DNA from: Candidatus Hydrothermota bacterium
GTDB taxonomy: Bacteria; Hydrothermota; Hydrothermia; UBA1063
Reading direction: 5' to 3'
NCBI GenBank assembly: GCA_003644895.1
Contig: QNDO01000085.1
Span: 1 to 6,525, forward strand
DNA length: 6,525 bases
Part shown: one piece after another, positions 1 through 5,248 of the stretch
Position numbering within the stretch: the first letter of the stretch is position 1
Layout of the letters: each line of letters begins with the position of its first letter
Notes under the pieces: generated by a model
What the model was told of the DNA's origin: nothing
Database searches by the model: none
What the model saw: the letters and a program-made list of their open reading frames with translations, nothing else
Translations under genes and position numbers: made by a program

Positions 1-192
1 GTTACATTAGAAATACCCATTTTCGAAGTTAAATCTGGCGAAATTACATGGAAAGACACATCATTAACAAGAGCTAATGCCTTTGCTGATTACAGTACTG
101 TATTCAATTCATCCTCAGAAGAACTTGTCAAGAAACTTAGAGAAGAAGATATTATCGAGATTAGGAAAGAAAACATCATTGATATGTGGTAA
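1..192 (+). CDS. C-terminal end of an LptE-like LPS-assembly lipoprotein (5' partial)
   Basis: An open frame runs from the first base to a TAA at 190-192, giving the last 63 residues of a protein whose start lies outside the window. The tail has the layout of the C-terminal half of LptE-family proteins: a beta strand, a 'G-x-x-x-W' turn (SGEITWKD), a segment near a Tyr (ADYST), then a charged amphipathic helix ending in Trp (EELVKKLREEDIIEI, final DMW). In that family the strand-turn and the C-terminal helix belong to the outer-membrane lipoprotein that plugs LptD during lipopolysaccharide export. The frame and stop are clear; the family call rests on pattern resemblance over a short piece, and no signal peptide or lipobox can be checked. 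No convincing terminator follows; only a weak, mismatched hairpin at 221-240 is seen. Confidence 0.55.
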   Translation, partial: VTLEIPIFEVKSGEITWKDTSLTRANAFADYSTVFNSSSEELVKKLREEDIIEIRKENIIDMW

Positions 193-356
193 ACTTTCTC
201 TCTCATTGAATAAAAATTGTGCTTAAGATATTGATTTAGCTCTTTTGCTTCACAAAACCTTTTGATACTGAGAAGGCTATAGGAAGGATATGCAAGAGAT
301 TGAGGTGAAACTTAGAAATGAGACATCAGAAGAGCTTGGATTTAAGTAATATTCTT
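193..356 (+). other. Gene-poor spacer upstream of murA
   Basis: No convincing gene is seen. The only start with a purine-rich leader is ATG at 290, preceded by GGAAGG, giving a 19-codon frame (MQEIEVKLRNETSEELGFK) that stops at 347-349. The frame is open upstream only to 272. It could be a tiny peptide or the eroded end of an older gene; I cannot tell which. A second ATG at 319 opens a 33-codon frame that runs into the murA start and has no visible ribosome site. AT-rich text and several stops in each frame fit ordinary intergenic DNA. Confidence 0.4.
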
Positions 357-394
357 TTGAAACCCTTGAAAGAGCCCATTATATACCTTAATCT
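357..394 (+). promoter_or_regulatory. Tandem overlapping sigma70-type promoters of murA; downstream one leaderless
   Basis: Two offset promoters can be read. The downstream one has TTGAAA at 366-371, a 17-bp spacer, TAATCT at 389-394, then 6 nt (TTACAC) to the murA ATG at 401, so transcription would begin at the start codon. The upstream one has TTGAAA at 357-362, a 17-bp spacer and TATATA at 380-385, giving a leader of only about 9 nt. The two -35 hexamers are a direct repeat 9 bp apart. There is no Shine-Dalgarno before the ATG. The hexamers and spacing are read directly; promoter use is inferred. Confidence 0.6.
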
Positions 395-400
395 TTACAC

Positions 401-1663
401 ATGGAAAAATTTCGTATAGAAGGCCCCGTAGTTCTTAAGGGGAGTGTTGAAATTTCAGGAGCTAAAAATGCCATTCTGCCTTTAATGGCTGCTTCGATTC
501 TAATGGATACCCCCGTTGCATTTACCTTCGTACCCAAGGTTATGGATGTTTTTACCATGAAAGAGCTTCTTGAAAGATTGGGGGCCCATGTGGAATGGAC
601 GGGGAATGGCACTATTTTAATAGATCCCACAACAATTGATAATCCTTTGGCTCCTTATGACATTGTGAAAAAAATGAGGGCCTCCATTTATGTTTTGGGT
701 CCACTTCTGATGAAATTTGGAAAGGCAGAGGTTTCTCTTCCAGGGGGATGTGCATTTGGTCCAAGACCTGTAAATTTCCATCTCGAGGGTCTTAAAAAAT
801 TAGGTGCGGATATTAAATTGGAGCACGGATATATTAAAGCTAGGCTGAAAAAACCTAGAGGAGCCCAAATTGTTTTTGACAAGAAATCTGTTGGTGCTAC
901 CATACACCTAATGATGACGGCGTCTCTTATTCCTGAGGAGACCATTCTACGGAATGCTGCTCTTGAGCCAGAAGTGGTACAAGTTGCCAATTTCCTGAAA
1001 AGAGCAGGAGTTAAAATATATGGCGAAGGCACCGATACCATTGTTATAAATGGAATTAAAAAATTAAATCAGGTGGAGGCAACCAAAGTGATCCCGGATA
1101 GGATAGAAGCTGGAACCTTTGCTGTAGCTGCCTATATGACTGGAGGAGAGGTTGAGATCAAAAATTGCATTCCAGAACATATAAGTCCCACTATCGAGAA
1201 ATTAGAGGAGAGTGGAGCAGATATTGTGGTGGATGGGGAGAGACTGGTGATTAAAAAGAGAAAAGGCAAGATTAAACCTCTTTTTATTTATACTCAACCT
1301 TTCCCGGGCTTTCCAACGGATATGCAGGCTCAGTTTATGGCCATGTTATCTGTTGCAGATGGAACCAGTACCATCAAGGAAGGTATATATCCTGACAGAT
1401 TTCTGCATGCTTTCGAATTAATAAGATTAGGAGCAGATATTAAGGTAGAAGACGGGACCGCGATAATAAATGGAGTGCCCAGACTCACAGGGGCTCCGGT
1501 AATGGCTTCAGATCTGAGAGCCTCTGCTTCACTTGTACTAGCAGGCTTAATCGCTGAAGGGACTACAATTATAGACAGAATATACCATCTGGACAGAGGA
1601 TACGAGGATTTTGAACACAAATTGAACTCGCTTGGGGCCAAAATAGAACGATTTCATGGGTAA
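401..1663 (+). CDS. murA: UDP-N-acetylglucosamine 1-carboxyvinyltransferase (MurA)
   Basis: This cytoplasmic enzyme makes the first committed step of peptidoglycan synthesis: it transfers enolpyruvate from phosphoenolpyruvate to UDP-GlcNAc. At 420 residues it is the normal family length. The N-terminus carries SGAKNAILPL with the conserved Lys22-Asn23. The active-site loop reads LPGGCAFGPRPVNFH with the catalytic cysteine at residue 117, so it is the Cys type, which fosfomycin normally inhibits, not the Asp type. Further family marks are KMRASIYVLGP (about 91-101), the FPTDMQAQ segment with the proton-abstracting Asp near 307, PDRFLHAFEL (331-340), DLRASASLVLAG (371-382) and the C-terminal HLDRGYEDFEHKL. 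The ATG at 401 fits the known N-terminus and sits 6 nt after a -10 hexamer, with no ribosome site. Its stop overlaps the next ORF by 8 nt, so the two are probably co-transcribed. Confidence 0.97.
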   Translation: MEKFRIEGPVVLKGSVEISGAKNAILPLMAASILMDTPVAFTFVPKVMDVFTMKELLERLGAHVEWTGNGTILIDPTTIDNPLAPYDIVKKMRASIYVLGPLLMKFGKAEVSLPGGCAFGPRPVNFHLEGLKKLGADIKLEHGYIKARLKKPRGAQIVFDKKSVGATIHLMMTASLIPEETILRNAALEPEVVQVANFLKRAGVKIYGEGTDTIVINGIKKLNQVEATKVIPDRIEAGTFAVAAYMTGGEVEIKNCIPEHISPTIEKLEESGADIVVDGERLVIKKRKGKIKPLFIYTQPFPGFPTDMQAQFMAMLSVADGTSTIKEGIYPDRFLHAFELIRLGADIKVEDGTAIINGVPRLTGAPVMASDLRASASLVLAGLIAEGTTIIDRIYHLDRGYEDFEHKLNSLGAKIERFHG

Positions 1664-1913
1664 AGACAACTACCGCCAATTATCCCGGGTTGAAATTTTT
1701 GGGTTTGAGGCTCTGTTTTATGAGGAATTGCTGACTCCCTTATCCTTGGGTGTATACCCTTTGAGGTTCTTTATGGAGAAAATAGAATGTCCATTGGCTA
1801 TCCGGTTCCTTCAGTATCCACTGGAGAAAGTATTGAAAAAGGCAGGGTTTCGCGAGATTGAACATAGATTTTATGCGCGTGATATTATCAGGTTTACCAG
1901 GGCAACGAAATAA
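1656..1913 (+). pseudogene. Probable UbiE/MenG-like methyltransferase remnant lacking the SAM-binding core
   Basis: An 85-codon frame starts at an ATG that overlaps the murA stop by 8 nt (ATGGGTAA) and has no evident Shine-Dalgarno, so it could be read by coupled translation. The first part (FGFEALFYEELLTPLSLGVY, about residues 15-34) resembles the N-terminal 'YD-x-x-x-x-x-LS-x-G' helix of UbiE/MenG-type methyltransferases. The last 40 residues (YPLEKVLKKAGFREIEHRFY, then a closing IIRFTRATK) resemble their C-terminus, where 'L-x-x-AGF-x-x-v' precedes the last strands. Family members are usually about 220-240 residues; the glycine-rich SAM-binding motif and Rossmann core that should lie between these parts are absent. 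The simplest reading is an in-frame internal deletion that leaves no catalytic ability. A genuine small protein of unknown function is the alternative. The reading frame is clear; the family link is a resemblance I judged by eye. Confidence 0.5.
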
Positions 1914-1917
1914 GTGT

Positions 1918-1945
1918 TTGAAGTTTACGAGATGCATATTAAAAT
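1918..1945 (+). promoter_or_regulatory. Leaderless sigma70-type promoter of the DUF1844 gene
   Basis: TTGAAG at 1918-1923, a 16-bp spacer and TAAAAT at 1940-1945 are followed by exactly 6 nt (ATAAAT) and then the ATG at 1952. This geometry places the transcription start at the A of the start codon. No Shine-Dalgarno precedes the ATG. The promoter lies in the 38-bp gap after the methyltransferase remnant. Confidence 0.55.
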
Positions 1946-1951
1946 ATAAAT

Positions 1952-2239
1952 ATGCAGGAGAAGGCTGACAAAAAGGAAAAACTCAAGGAACCTGTAAAAG
2001 TAGTTGATATTATACTTTTCACAATTGCCAATCTTGAAACAAAGGCCTGGGCATATCTTGGGCTTGTATCTCACCCGGAGACCGGTGAAAAACTCGTGGA
2101 CAAAAAACAGGCGAAACTGGCCATCGATAGCCTAGATGCTCTCTACCAACTGGTAAAAGAGGAAATTCCAGCAAATGAGAGAAAGAATATTGAACTTATG
2201 CTCACCAATCTCAGGCTGAACTATGTGAAAACTGGATAA
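1952..2239 (+). CDS. DUF1844 family protein
   Basis: A small, soluble, mostly helical protein of 95 residues. After a charged, lysine-rich N-terminus (residues 1-15) it follows the DUF1844 pattern closely: a first helix (DIILFTIANLETKAWAYLG, about 19-37), the loop HPETGEKLVDKKQAKLAID (41-59), where family members have a 'P-x-TG-x-x-x-v-x-x-x-x-A-x-x-x-ID' signature, then the second helix and the end segment ELMLTNLRLNYVK, matching the family's 'L-x-x-LR-x-x-y-v' ending. DUF1844 proteins are widespread in diderm phyla and have no established biochemical role, so none is assigned. There is no signal peptide or membrane segment. It has its own promoter with no room for a leader or ribosome site, and is followed by the tRNA cluster. 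Confidence 0.85.
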   Translation: MQEKADKKEKLKEPVKVVDIILFTIANLETKAWAYLGLVSHPETGEKLVDKKQAKLAIDSLDALYQLVKEEIPANERKNIELMLTNLRLNYVKTG

Positions 2240-2241
2240 TC

Positions 2242-2270
2242 TTGACTGTCTAATGCCTAAGCCTTAAATT
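2242..2270 (+). promoter_or_regulatory. Probable promoter of the tRNA cluster
   Basis: TTGACT at 2242-2247, a 17-bp spacer and TAAATT at 2265-2270 lie just after the DUF1844 stop. The expected start near 2277 would leave a 5' leader of about 28 nt before tRNA-Thr, to be removed by RNase P. The -35 is strong and the -10 is only a fair match (4 of 6). The AT-rich TATATAAG just downstream is an alternative -10, but its distance from the -35 is too great. Confidence 0.45.
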
Positions 2271-2304
2271 ATATAAGCTTTCATAAGCTCTTTGATACAT
2301 TTAA

Positions 2305-2377
2305 GCTGGCGTAGCTCAGTCGGCAGAGCAGGTGATTTGTAATCACCAGGTCGGGGGTTCAAATCCCTCCGCCAGCT
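2305..2377 (+). tRNA. tRNA-Thr (anticodon UGU)
   Basis: A complete cloverleaf can be drawn. The acceptor stem GCTGGCG pairs with CGCCAGC (2370-2376) and the discriminator is T2377. The D arm contains GCTCAGTCGGCAGAGC. The anticodon stem GGTGA/TCACC encloses the loop TTTGTAA with anticodon TGT at 2338-2340. The T loop is TTCAAAT. The 3' CCA is not encoded and must be added enzymatically. It is the first gene of the three-tRNA cluster and reads ACN threonine codons, mainly ACA. Confidence 0.97.
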
Positions 2378-2384
2378 GCTTAGT

Positions 2385-2469
2385 GGAGGGGTACCCAAGT
2401 GGCCAAAGGGGGCAGACTGTAAATCTGCTGGCACAGCCTTCGGGGGTTCGAATCCTCCCCCCTCCACCA
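2385..2469 (+). tRNA. tRNA-Tyr (anticodon GUA), CCA encoded
   Basis: This is a class II tRNA with a long variable arm (TGGCACAGCCTTC). The acceptor stem GGAGGGG pairs with CCCCTCC (2459-2465), the discriminator is A2466 and the CCA end is encoded at 2467-2469. The anticodon stem GCAGA/TCTGC encloses the loop CTGTAAA with anticodon GTA at 2419-2421. The T stem GGGGG/CCTCC (one G-T pair) encloses TTCGAAT. It starts 7 nt after tRNA-Thr, and it is the only one of the three whose CCA is genomically encoded. Confidence 0.97.
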
Positions 2470-2473
2470 TTAA

Positions 2474-2546
2474 GCGGGAGTAGCTCAATTGGTAGAGCAT
2501 CGGCCTTCCAAGCCGGTGGTTGCGGGTTCGAGTCCCGTCTCCCGCT
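2474..2546 (+). tRNA. tRNA-Gly (anticodon UCC)
   Basis: The acceptor stem GCGGGAG pairs with CTCCCGC (2539-2545) and the discriminator is T2546. The D arm is GCTCAATTGGTAGAGC. The anticodon stem TCGGC/GCCGG, with a T-G closing pair, encloses the loop CTTCCAA with anticodon TCC at 2507-2509. The T arm is GCGGG-TTCGAGT-CCCGT. CCA is not encoded. It follows tRNA-Tyr by 4 nt and is directly followed by a run of T. Confidence 0.97.
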
Positions 2547-2556
2547 TTTTTTATTT
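2546..2556 (+). terminator. T-run after tRNA-Gly, possible terminator of the tRNA operon
   Basis: Seven T residues (2546-2552), then ATTT, directly follow the GC-rich acceptor and T-arm of tRNA-Gly, whose folded 3' half could serve as the hairpin. No separate hairpin is present. The next gene has its own promoter 2 bp further on, which fits an end of the tRNA transcript here. Confidence 0.35.
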
Positions 2557-2557
2557 G

Positions 2558-2586
2558 TTGACTTTTTAACATTCCCCTATTATAAC
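2558..2586 (+). promoter_or_regulatory. Leaderless consensus-like promoter of the HD-GYP/GGDEF gene
   Basis: TTGACT (2558-2563), a 17-bp spacer and TATAAC (2581-2586) are followed by 6 nt (TTAACC) and the ATG at 2593. Both hexamers match sigma70 consensus at 5 of 6 positions with optimal spacing, which puts the transcript start at the ATG. No Shine-Dalgarno is present, and there is no room for a riboswitch or other leader control. Confidence 0.7.
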
Positions 2587-2592
2587 TTAACC

Positions 2593-4212
2593 ATGGCACA
2601 ACATAGTGAACTATTATCTTTTCAATTAGCTTATGTTCTTTCTCTGCTTTCAGATCTGAAAGAGAGAGAGGTGCTGGCCCATGGGCACAGAGTGGCTCAA
2701 TATGCCAGAGAGGTTTTTAAAGCATTTGGTATTGAAGATCAAAATCTTTATTATGTGTCCTTATTTCTAGATATTGGTAAACTTGTAGTACCCGATATAA
2801 TTCTATATTCTCCCACAAAAATTGTGGAAGAGGAAAGGAAATTGTCAATGCGGCATACCATCGAATCCGAAAAGATTATAGCCAGTATACCGATTCTCAG
2901 ACGGTATGCAAAATTTGTCAGATGGCATCATGAGAGATATAATGGAAGTGGTTTTCCGGATGGTTTGAAAGGTGATGAGATTCCACTGGAGGCCCAGATA
3001 CTGGGAATTTGTGACGCTTATGCTGCTCTTACTGAGCCCAAGCCCCAGAGAAAATCGTACACTTCTCAAGAGGCTATTAAAATACTGGAATCGGAGAGGG
3101 GTATAAAGTGGAATCCCGAAGTTGCAGATAAAGCACTTAAAATTTTTAAAGAATTTAAAATAAAGGATAAAGTACCTGTTGATATTAATCTATGGGAAGA
3201 AATAAAGAGGGATTATCGTCCTTCCACGGGGCGTCTTGTGGCACTGTACAGAATTGCAGATGCCATCGGCCAAATTATGGAGTTTGATGATTTTCTCAAC
3301 CTTGTTCTGGAAAGTGTTATGGAAGCCATAAGAAAACCAGAAGCACACTATTTTATACTAATTCCCGATGATGAAGGTAAGCTCGTGGTGAGGGCTACCA
3401 TCGGTGGTAAAGAAGAAATAATAATGGGATTCAGATTGCCCATAGGAAGAGGCCTATCCAGTTATGTTCTTAAAAGTGGTAAAGCTATATTTATAAATGA
3501 TGTAACAAAAGATAAACGCTTTTATCCTACTCCCGGGGATCAGGTGGGATCTGCTATGGCTGTCCCTCTGGTTTTCAAAAACGAGATACTCGGTGTAGTG
3601 GTGATTGAATCTCCAGAGAAGGATGCTTTTTCTGCTGATGATTTTGAATTTATAAAACTTGTTTCTGCTACACTGGCTGGTGCCCTGAAGGTGGCAAAAA
3701 TGGTTAAAATGATCAAAGATTTAGCTTTTTATGATTATTTGACGAAAGTTCATACTTTTGCCTATTTTGAAGAAAAGTTTCGTGAAATTAAGAAACTTGC
3801 AGAAAGAGAAGGGCTCAGATTTTCCATAGTATTTATGGATTTCGATAATTTGAAGCAGATTAATGATGGATTTGGACACTTTGTAGGGGATAGAGCACTG
3901 GAGAAGTTTGGGTTGTTTTTGAAAGAAAATCTACGTGAGAGCGATGTGGTGGCACGATATGGCGGTGATGAATTTGTTGCCATGCTTATTGGTGCTTCCG
4001 CGACAGAAGCTAAACAGGTAATGGAGCGGCTTAAACACCTGTTTAAGGAAGAGGTTTTGATTGTTAATGGCCATAAGTTAGAGTTAGATTTTTCTTATGG
4101 AATCAGTGAATATAAAGTGGATTCATCAGAGCTCCAGGACCTTATTAAAATTGCGGACAGTAGAATGTATATGATGAAAAGAAAATCTAAAGAGTCCTCA
4201 GATAATCAATAA
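2593..4212 (+). CDS. c-di-GMP signalling protein: degenerate HD-GYP, GAF, GGDEF
   Basis: A 539-residue cytoplasmic protein with no membrane segment. Residues about 24-195 form an HD-GYP phosphodiesterase-type domain that keeps Glu26/His30 (EVLAHGHRV), Asp60 and Lys63 (LFLDIGKL), His88, His112-His113-Glu114 and Asp141. The His of the HD pair is Leu59, GYP reads GFP (120-122), and the usual RPYR segment reads KPQRKSYT. Residues about 210-372 form a GAF domain (PIGRGLSSYVLKSGK, AVPLVFKNEILGVVVIES). Residues about 377-535 form a GGDEF diguanylate cyclase domain with DFDNLKQINDGFGHFVGD, intact GGDEF at 457-461, and an RxxD product-inhibition site (Arg448-Asp451) five residues before it. The likely activity is GTP to c-di-GMP synthesis controlled by a GAF ligand; the HD-GYP part may be inactive, altered or a regulatory module. 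The ATG at 2593 is chosen because the upstream open frame runs through the tRNAs. The 3' end overlaps rluD tail to tail by 26 bp. Confidence 0.92.
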   Translation: MAQHSELLSFQLAYVLSLLSDLKEREVLAHGHRVAQYAREVFKAFGIEDQNLYYVSLFLDIGKLVVPDIILYSPTKIVEEERKLSMRHTIESEKIIASIPILRRYAKFVRWHHERYNGSGFPDGLKGDEIPLEAQILGICDAYAALTEPKPQRKSYTSQEAIKILESERGIKWNPEVADKALKIFKEFKIKDKVPVDINLWEEIKRDYRPSTGRLVALYRIADAIGQIMEFDDFLNLVLESVMEAIRKPEAHYFILIPDDEGKLVVRATIGGKEEIIMGFRLPIGRGLSSYVLKSGKAIFINDVTKDKRFYPTPGDQVGSAMAVPLVFKNEILGVVVIESPEKDAFSADDFEFIKLVSATLAGALKVAKMVKMIKDLAFYDYLTKVHTFAYFEEKFREIKKLAEREGLRFSIVFMDFDNLKQINDGFGHFVGDRALEKFGLFLKENLRESDVVARYGGDEFVAMLIGASATEAKQVMERLKHLFKEEVLIVNGHKLELDFSYGISEYKVDSSELQDLIKIADSRMYMMKRKSKESSDNQ

Positions 4213-5161
4213 GTTTTTCCATGTCTTCGGGTAAGTCCGTCTCAAAGGTGACTTGTGTACCCTTACCGGGGTGATAGAAACTCAGGATTTTTGCATGGAG
4301 TGCTTGCCTGTCAATAAGCTCTAAAATATGTTTAACCATTTGGTTGTATTTTGAAGGTACACTCCTAAATATTTTTCTTGTATCTCTACCCGAATAAACA
4401 GGATCCCCCACAACAGGGTGGTCAATATACTCCATGTGAACCCTTATCTGGTGTGTTCTTCCTGTCTCTAACTTCACTTCCAGCAAAGTGGCAATCTCTC
4501 CATATCTTTCTAAAACCTTATAATGAGTGATCGCTGACCTGGATTTAAAAAATGTTACAGCCATTCTAGTCCTGTCAATTGGATGCCTTCCAATTGGAGC
4601 TTCAATTGTGCCTTCGTCATTGGCGATCCTACCCCAAACTATAGCCCAGTAAATCCTGCGGGCTGTTTTCTCTTCCATTTGTCTTCCCAGGCTACGAAGA
4701 GCCCTCTCACTTTTTGCTACTACGAGTAAGCCTGTGGTGTCTTTATCCAGTCTGTGTACCACACCAGGTCTCGTTTTATCGGAAGTTTTGGGAAGATCTT
4801 TATATCTGGCAAGAAGTGCATTAATTAATGTTCCCGTAATGTTCCCCTTAGCAGGATGTACCACCATCCCTTTAGGTTTATTTATCACAATGATATCATT
4901 ATCTTCATATATTACTGGGACTGGAAAGTCTTCTGCTATTACAGGGAGTTTTTCTTCTATTTCAAAACGCGCATATATTCTATCTCCTGCTTTAATCTTA
5001 TAACCGGGCTTGGATGGTTTACCGTTTACGAGTATAACCCCTTCTTTTATTAGTTTCTCCACGCGTGACCGTGATACTCCTATTCCACTTACCACGAGAT
5101 AGACATCCAGCCGGGTGCCTTCCATTTTCTGGGATACTATTCTCTCGAATACCTTTTCCAT
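4187..5161 (-). CDS. rluD: 23S rRNA pseudouridine synthase, RluD type (RluA family)
   Basis: A 324-residue RNA-modifying enzyme that isomerises uridines to pseudouridine in 23S rRNA; in E. coli RluD the targets are in helix 69. The N-terminus is an S4 RNA-binding domain (about 15-75: TRLDVYLV, SRSRVEKLIKEGVILVNGK). The catalytic domain follows, with YEDNDIIVINKPKGMVVHPA (85-104), the diagnostic HRLDKDTTGLLVVAK (136-150) holding catalytic Asp139, and GRTHQIRVHM (234-243), then a C-terminal HAKILSFYHP segment. Length and motif positions match RluD better than RluA or RluC, although target sites cannot be read from sequence. The ATG at 5161 begins the S4 domain at the usual distance and sits 6 nt after a -10 hexamer, with no Shine-Dalgarno. 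It lies just downstream of the lipoprotein operon terminator and converges on the HD-GYP/GGDEF gene. Confidence 0.93.
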   Translation of the reverse strand: MEKVFERIVSQKMEGTRLDVYLVVSGIGVSRSRVEKLIKEGVILVNGKPSKPGYKIKAGDRIYARFEIEEKLPVIAEDFPVPVIYEDNDIIVINKPKGMVVHPAKGNITGTLINALLARYKDLPKTSDKTRPGVVHRLDKDTTGLLVVAKSERALRSLGRQMEEKTARRIYWAIVWGRIANDEGTIEAPIGRHPIDRTRMAVTFFKSRSAITHYKVLERYGEIATLLEVKLETGRTHQIRVHMEYIDHPVVGDPVYSGRDTRKIFRSVPSKYNQMVKHILELIDRQALHAKILSFYHPGKGTQVTFETDLPEDMEKLIDYLRTL

Positions 5162-5167
5162 TGTAAT

Positions 5168-5173
5168 ATTTTA
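5168..5173 (-). promoter_or_regulatory. -10 element of rluD, leaderless geometry
   Basis: On the minus strand TAAAAT (5173 to 5168) is followed by ATTACA and then the rluD ATG at 5161, the same 6-nt distance seen at three other starts in the window. No good -35 is visible: at 17 bp upstream the sequence is the T-run of the preceding terminator (5191-5196). The promoter is therefore weaker or activator-dependent, or rluD is partly served by read-through. Confidence 0.45.
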
Positions 5174-5190
5174 AAGTTTTTTGTTGGCAT

Positions 5191-5220
5191 AAAAAACCGC
5201 CGCGACATATGTCGCGGCGG
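5191..5220 (-). terminator. Intrinsic terminator of the lipoprotein operon
   Basis: A perfect 24-bp palindrome (5197-5220) can fold into a 10-bp, nine-GC stem (CCGCCGCGAC / GTCGCGGCGG) with an ATAT loop. On the minus strand it is followed at once by six T (5196-5191). It lies 28 bp past the stop of the FN3-type lipoprotein gene. A T-run exists only on the minus-strand side, so it acts in that direction. Confidence 0.93.
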
Positions 5221-5248
5221 TCCTCCTGTACCTTCTTCCGACTGTTAG

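Noticed and set aside
221..240. Possible terminator hairpin after the LptE-like gene (GCTTAA / TTTAGC)
   Set aside because: It is a six-base AT-rich stem with a mismatch and no clean T-run, too weak to call.
688..1041. Antisense ORFs within murA, and likewise within the HD-GYP/GGDEF gene and rluD
   Set aside because: They lie opposite confidently identified genes and show no family motifs, promoter or ribosome site.
2332..2592. In-frame N-terminal extension of the HD-GYP/GGDEF protein by 87 residues
   Set aside because: It translates straight through the tRNA genes and lies upstream of the promoter whose -10 abuts the ATG at 2593; the HD-GYP domain begins properly from that ATG.
2547..2592. 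c-di-GMP riboswitch before the GGDEF gene
   Set aside because: The gap holds only the promoter; the transcript appears to start at the ATG, leaving no leader to fold.
2264..2599. Minus-strand ORF with GDGTRTRNHRLGRP-like text
   Set aside because: This is the well-known spurious antisense translation of tRNA genes, not a protein.
5197..5220. Perfect palindrome as an operator, or GGAGG plus internal ATG as a small ORF
   Set aside because: The adjacent T6 tract and its position after the lipoprotein stop explain it as a terminator; GGAGG is too far from the ATG inside the hairpin for normal initiation.
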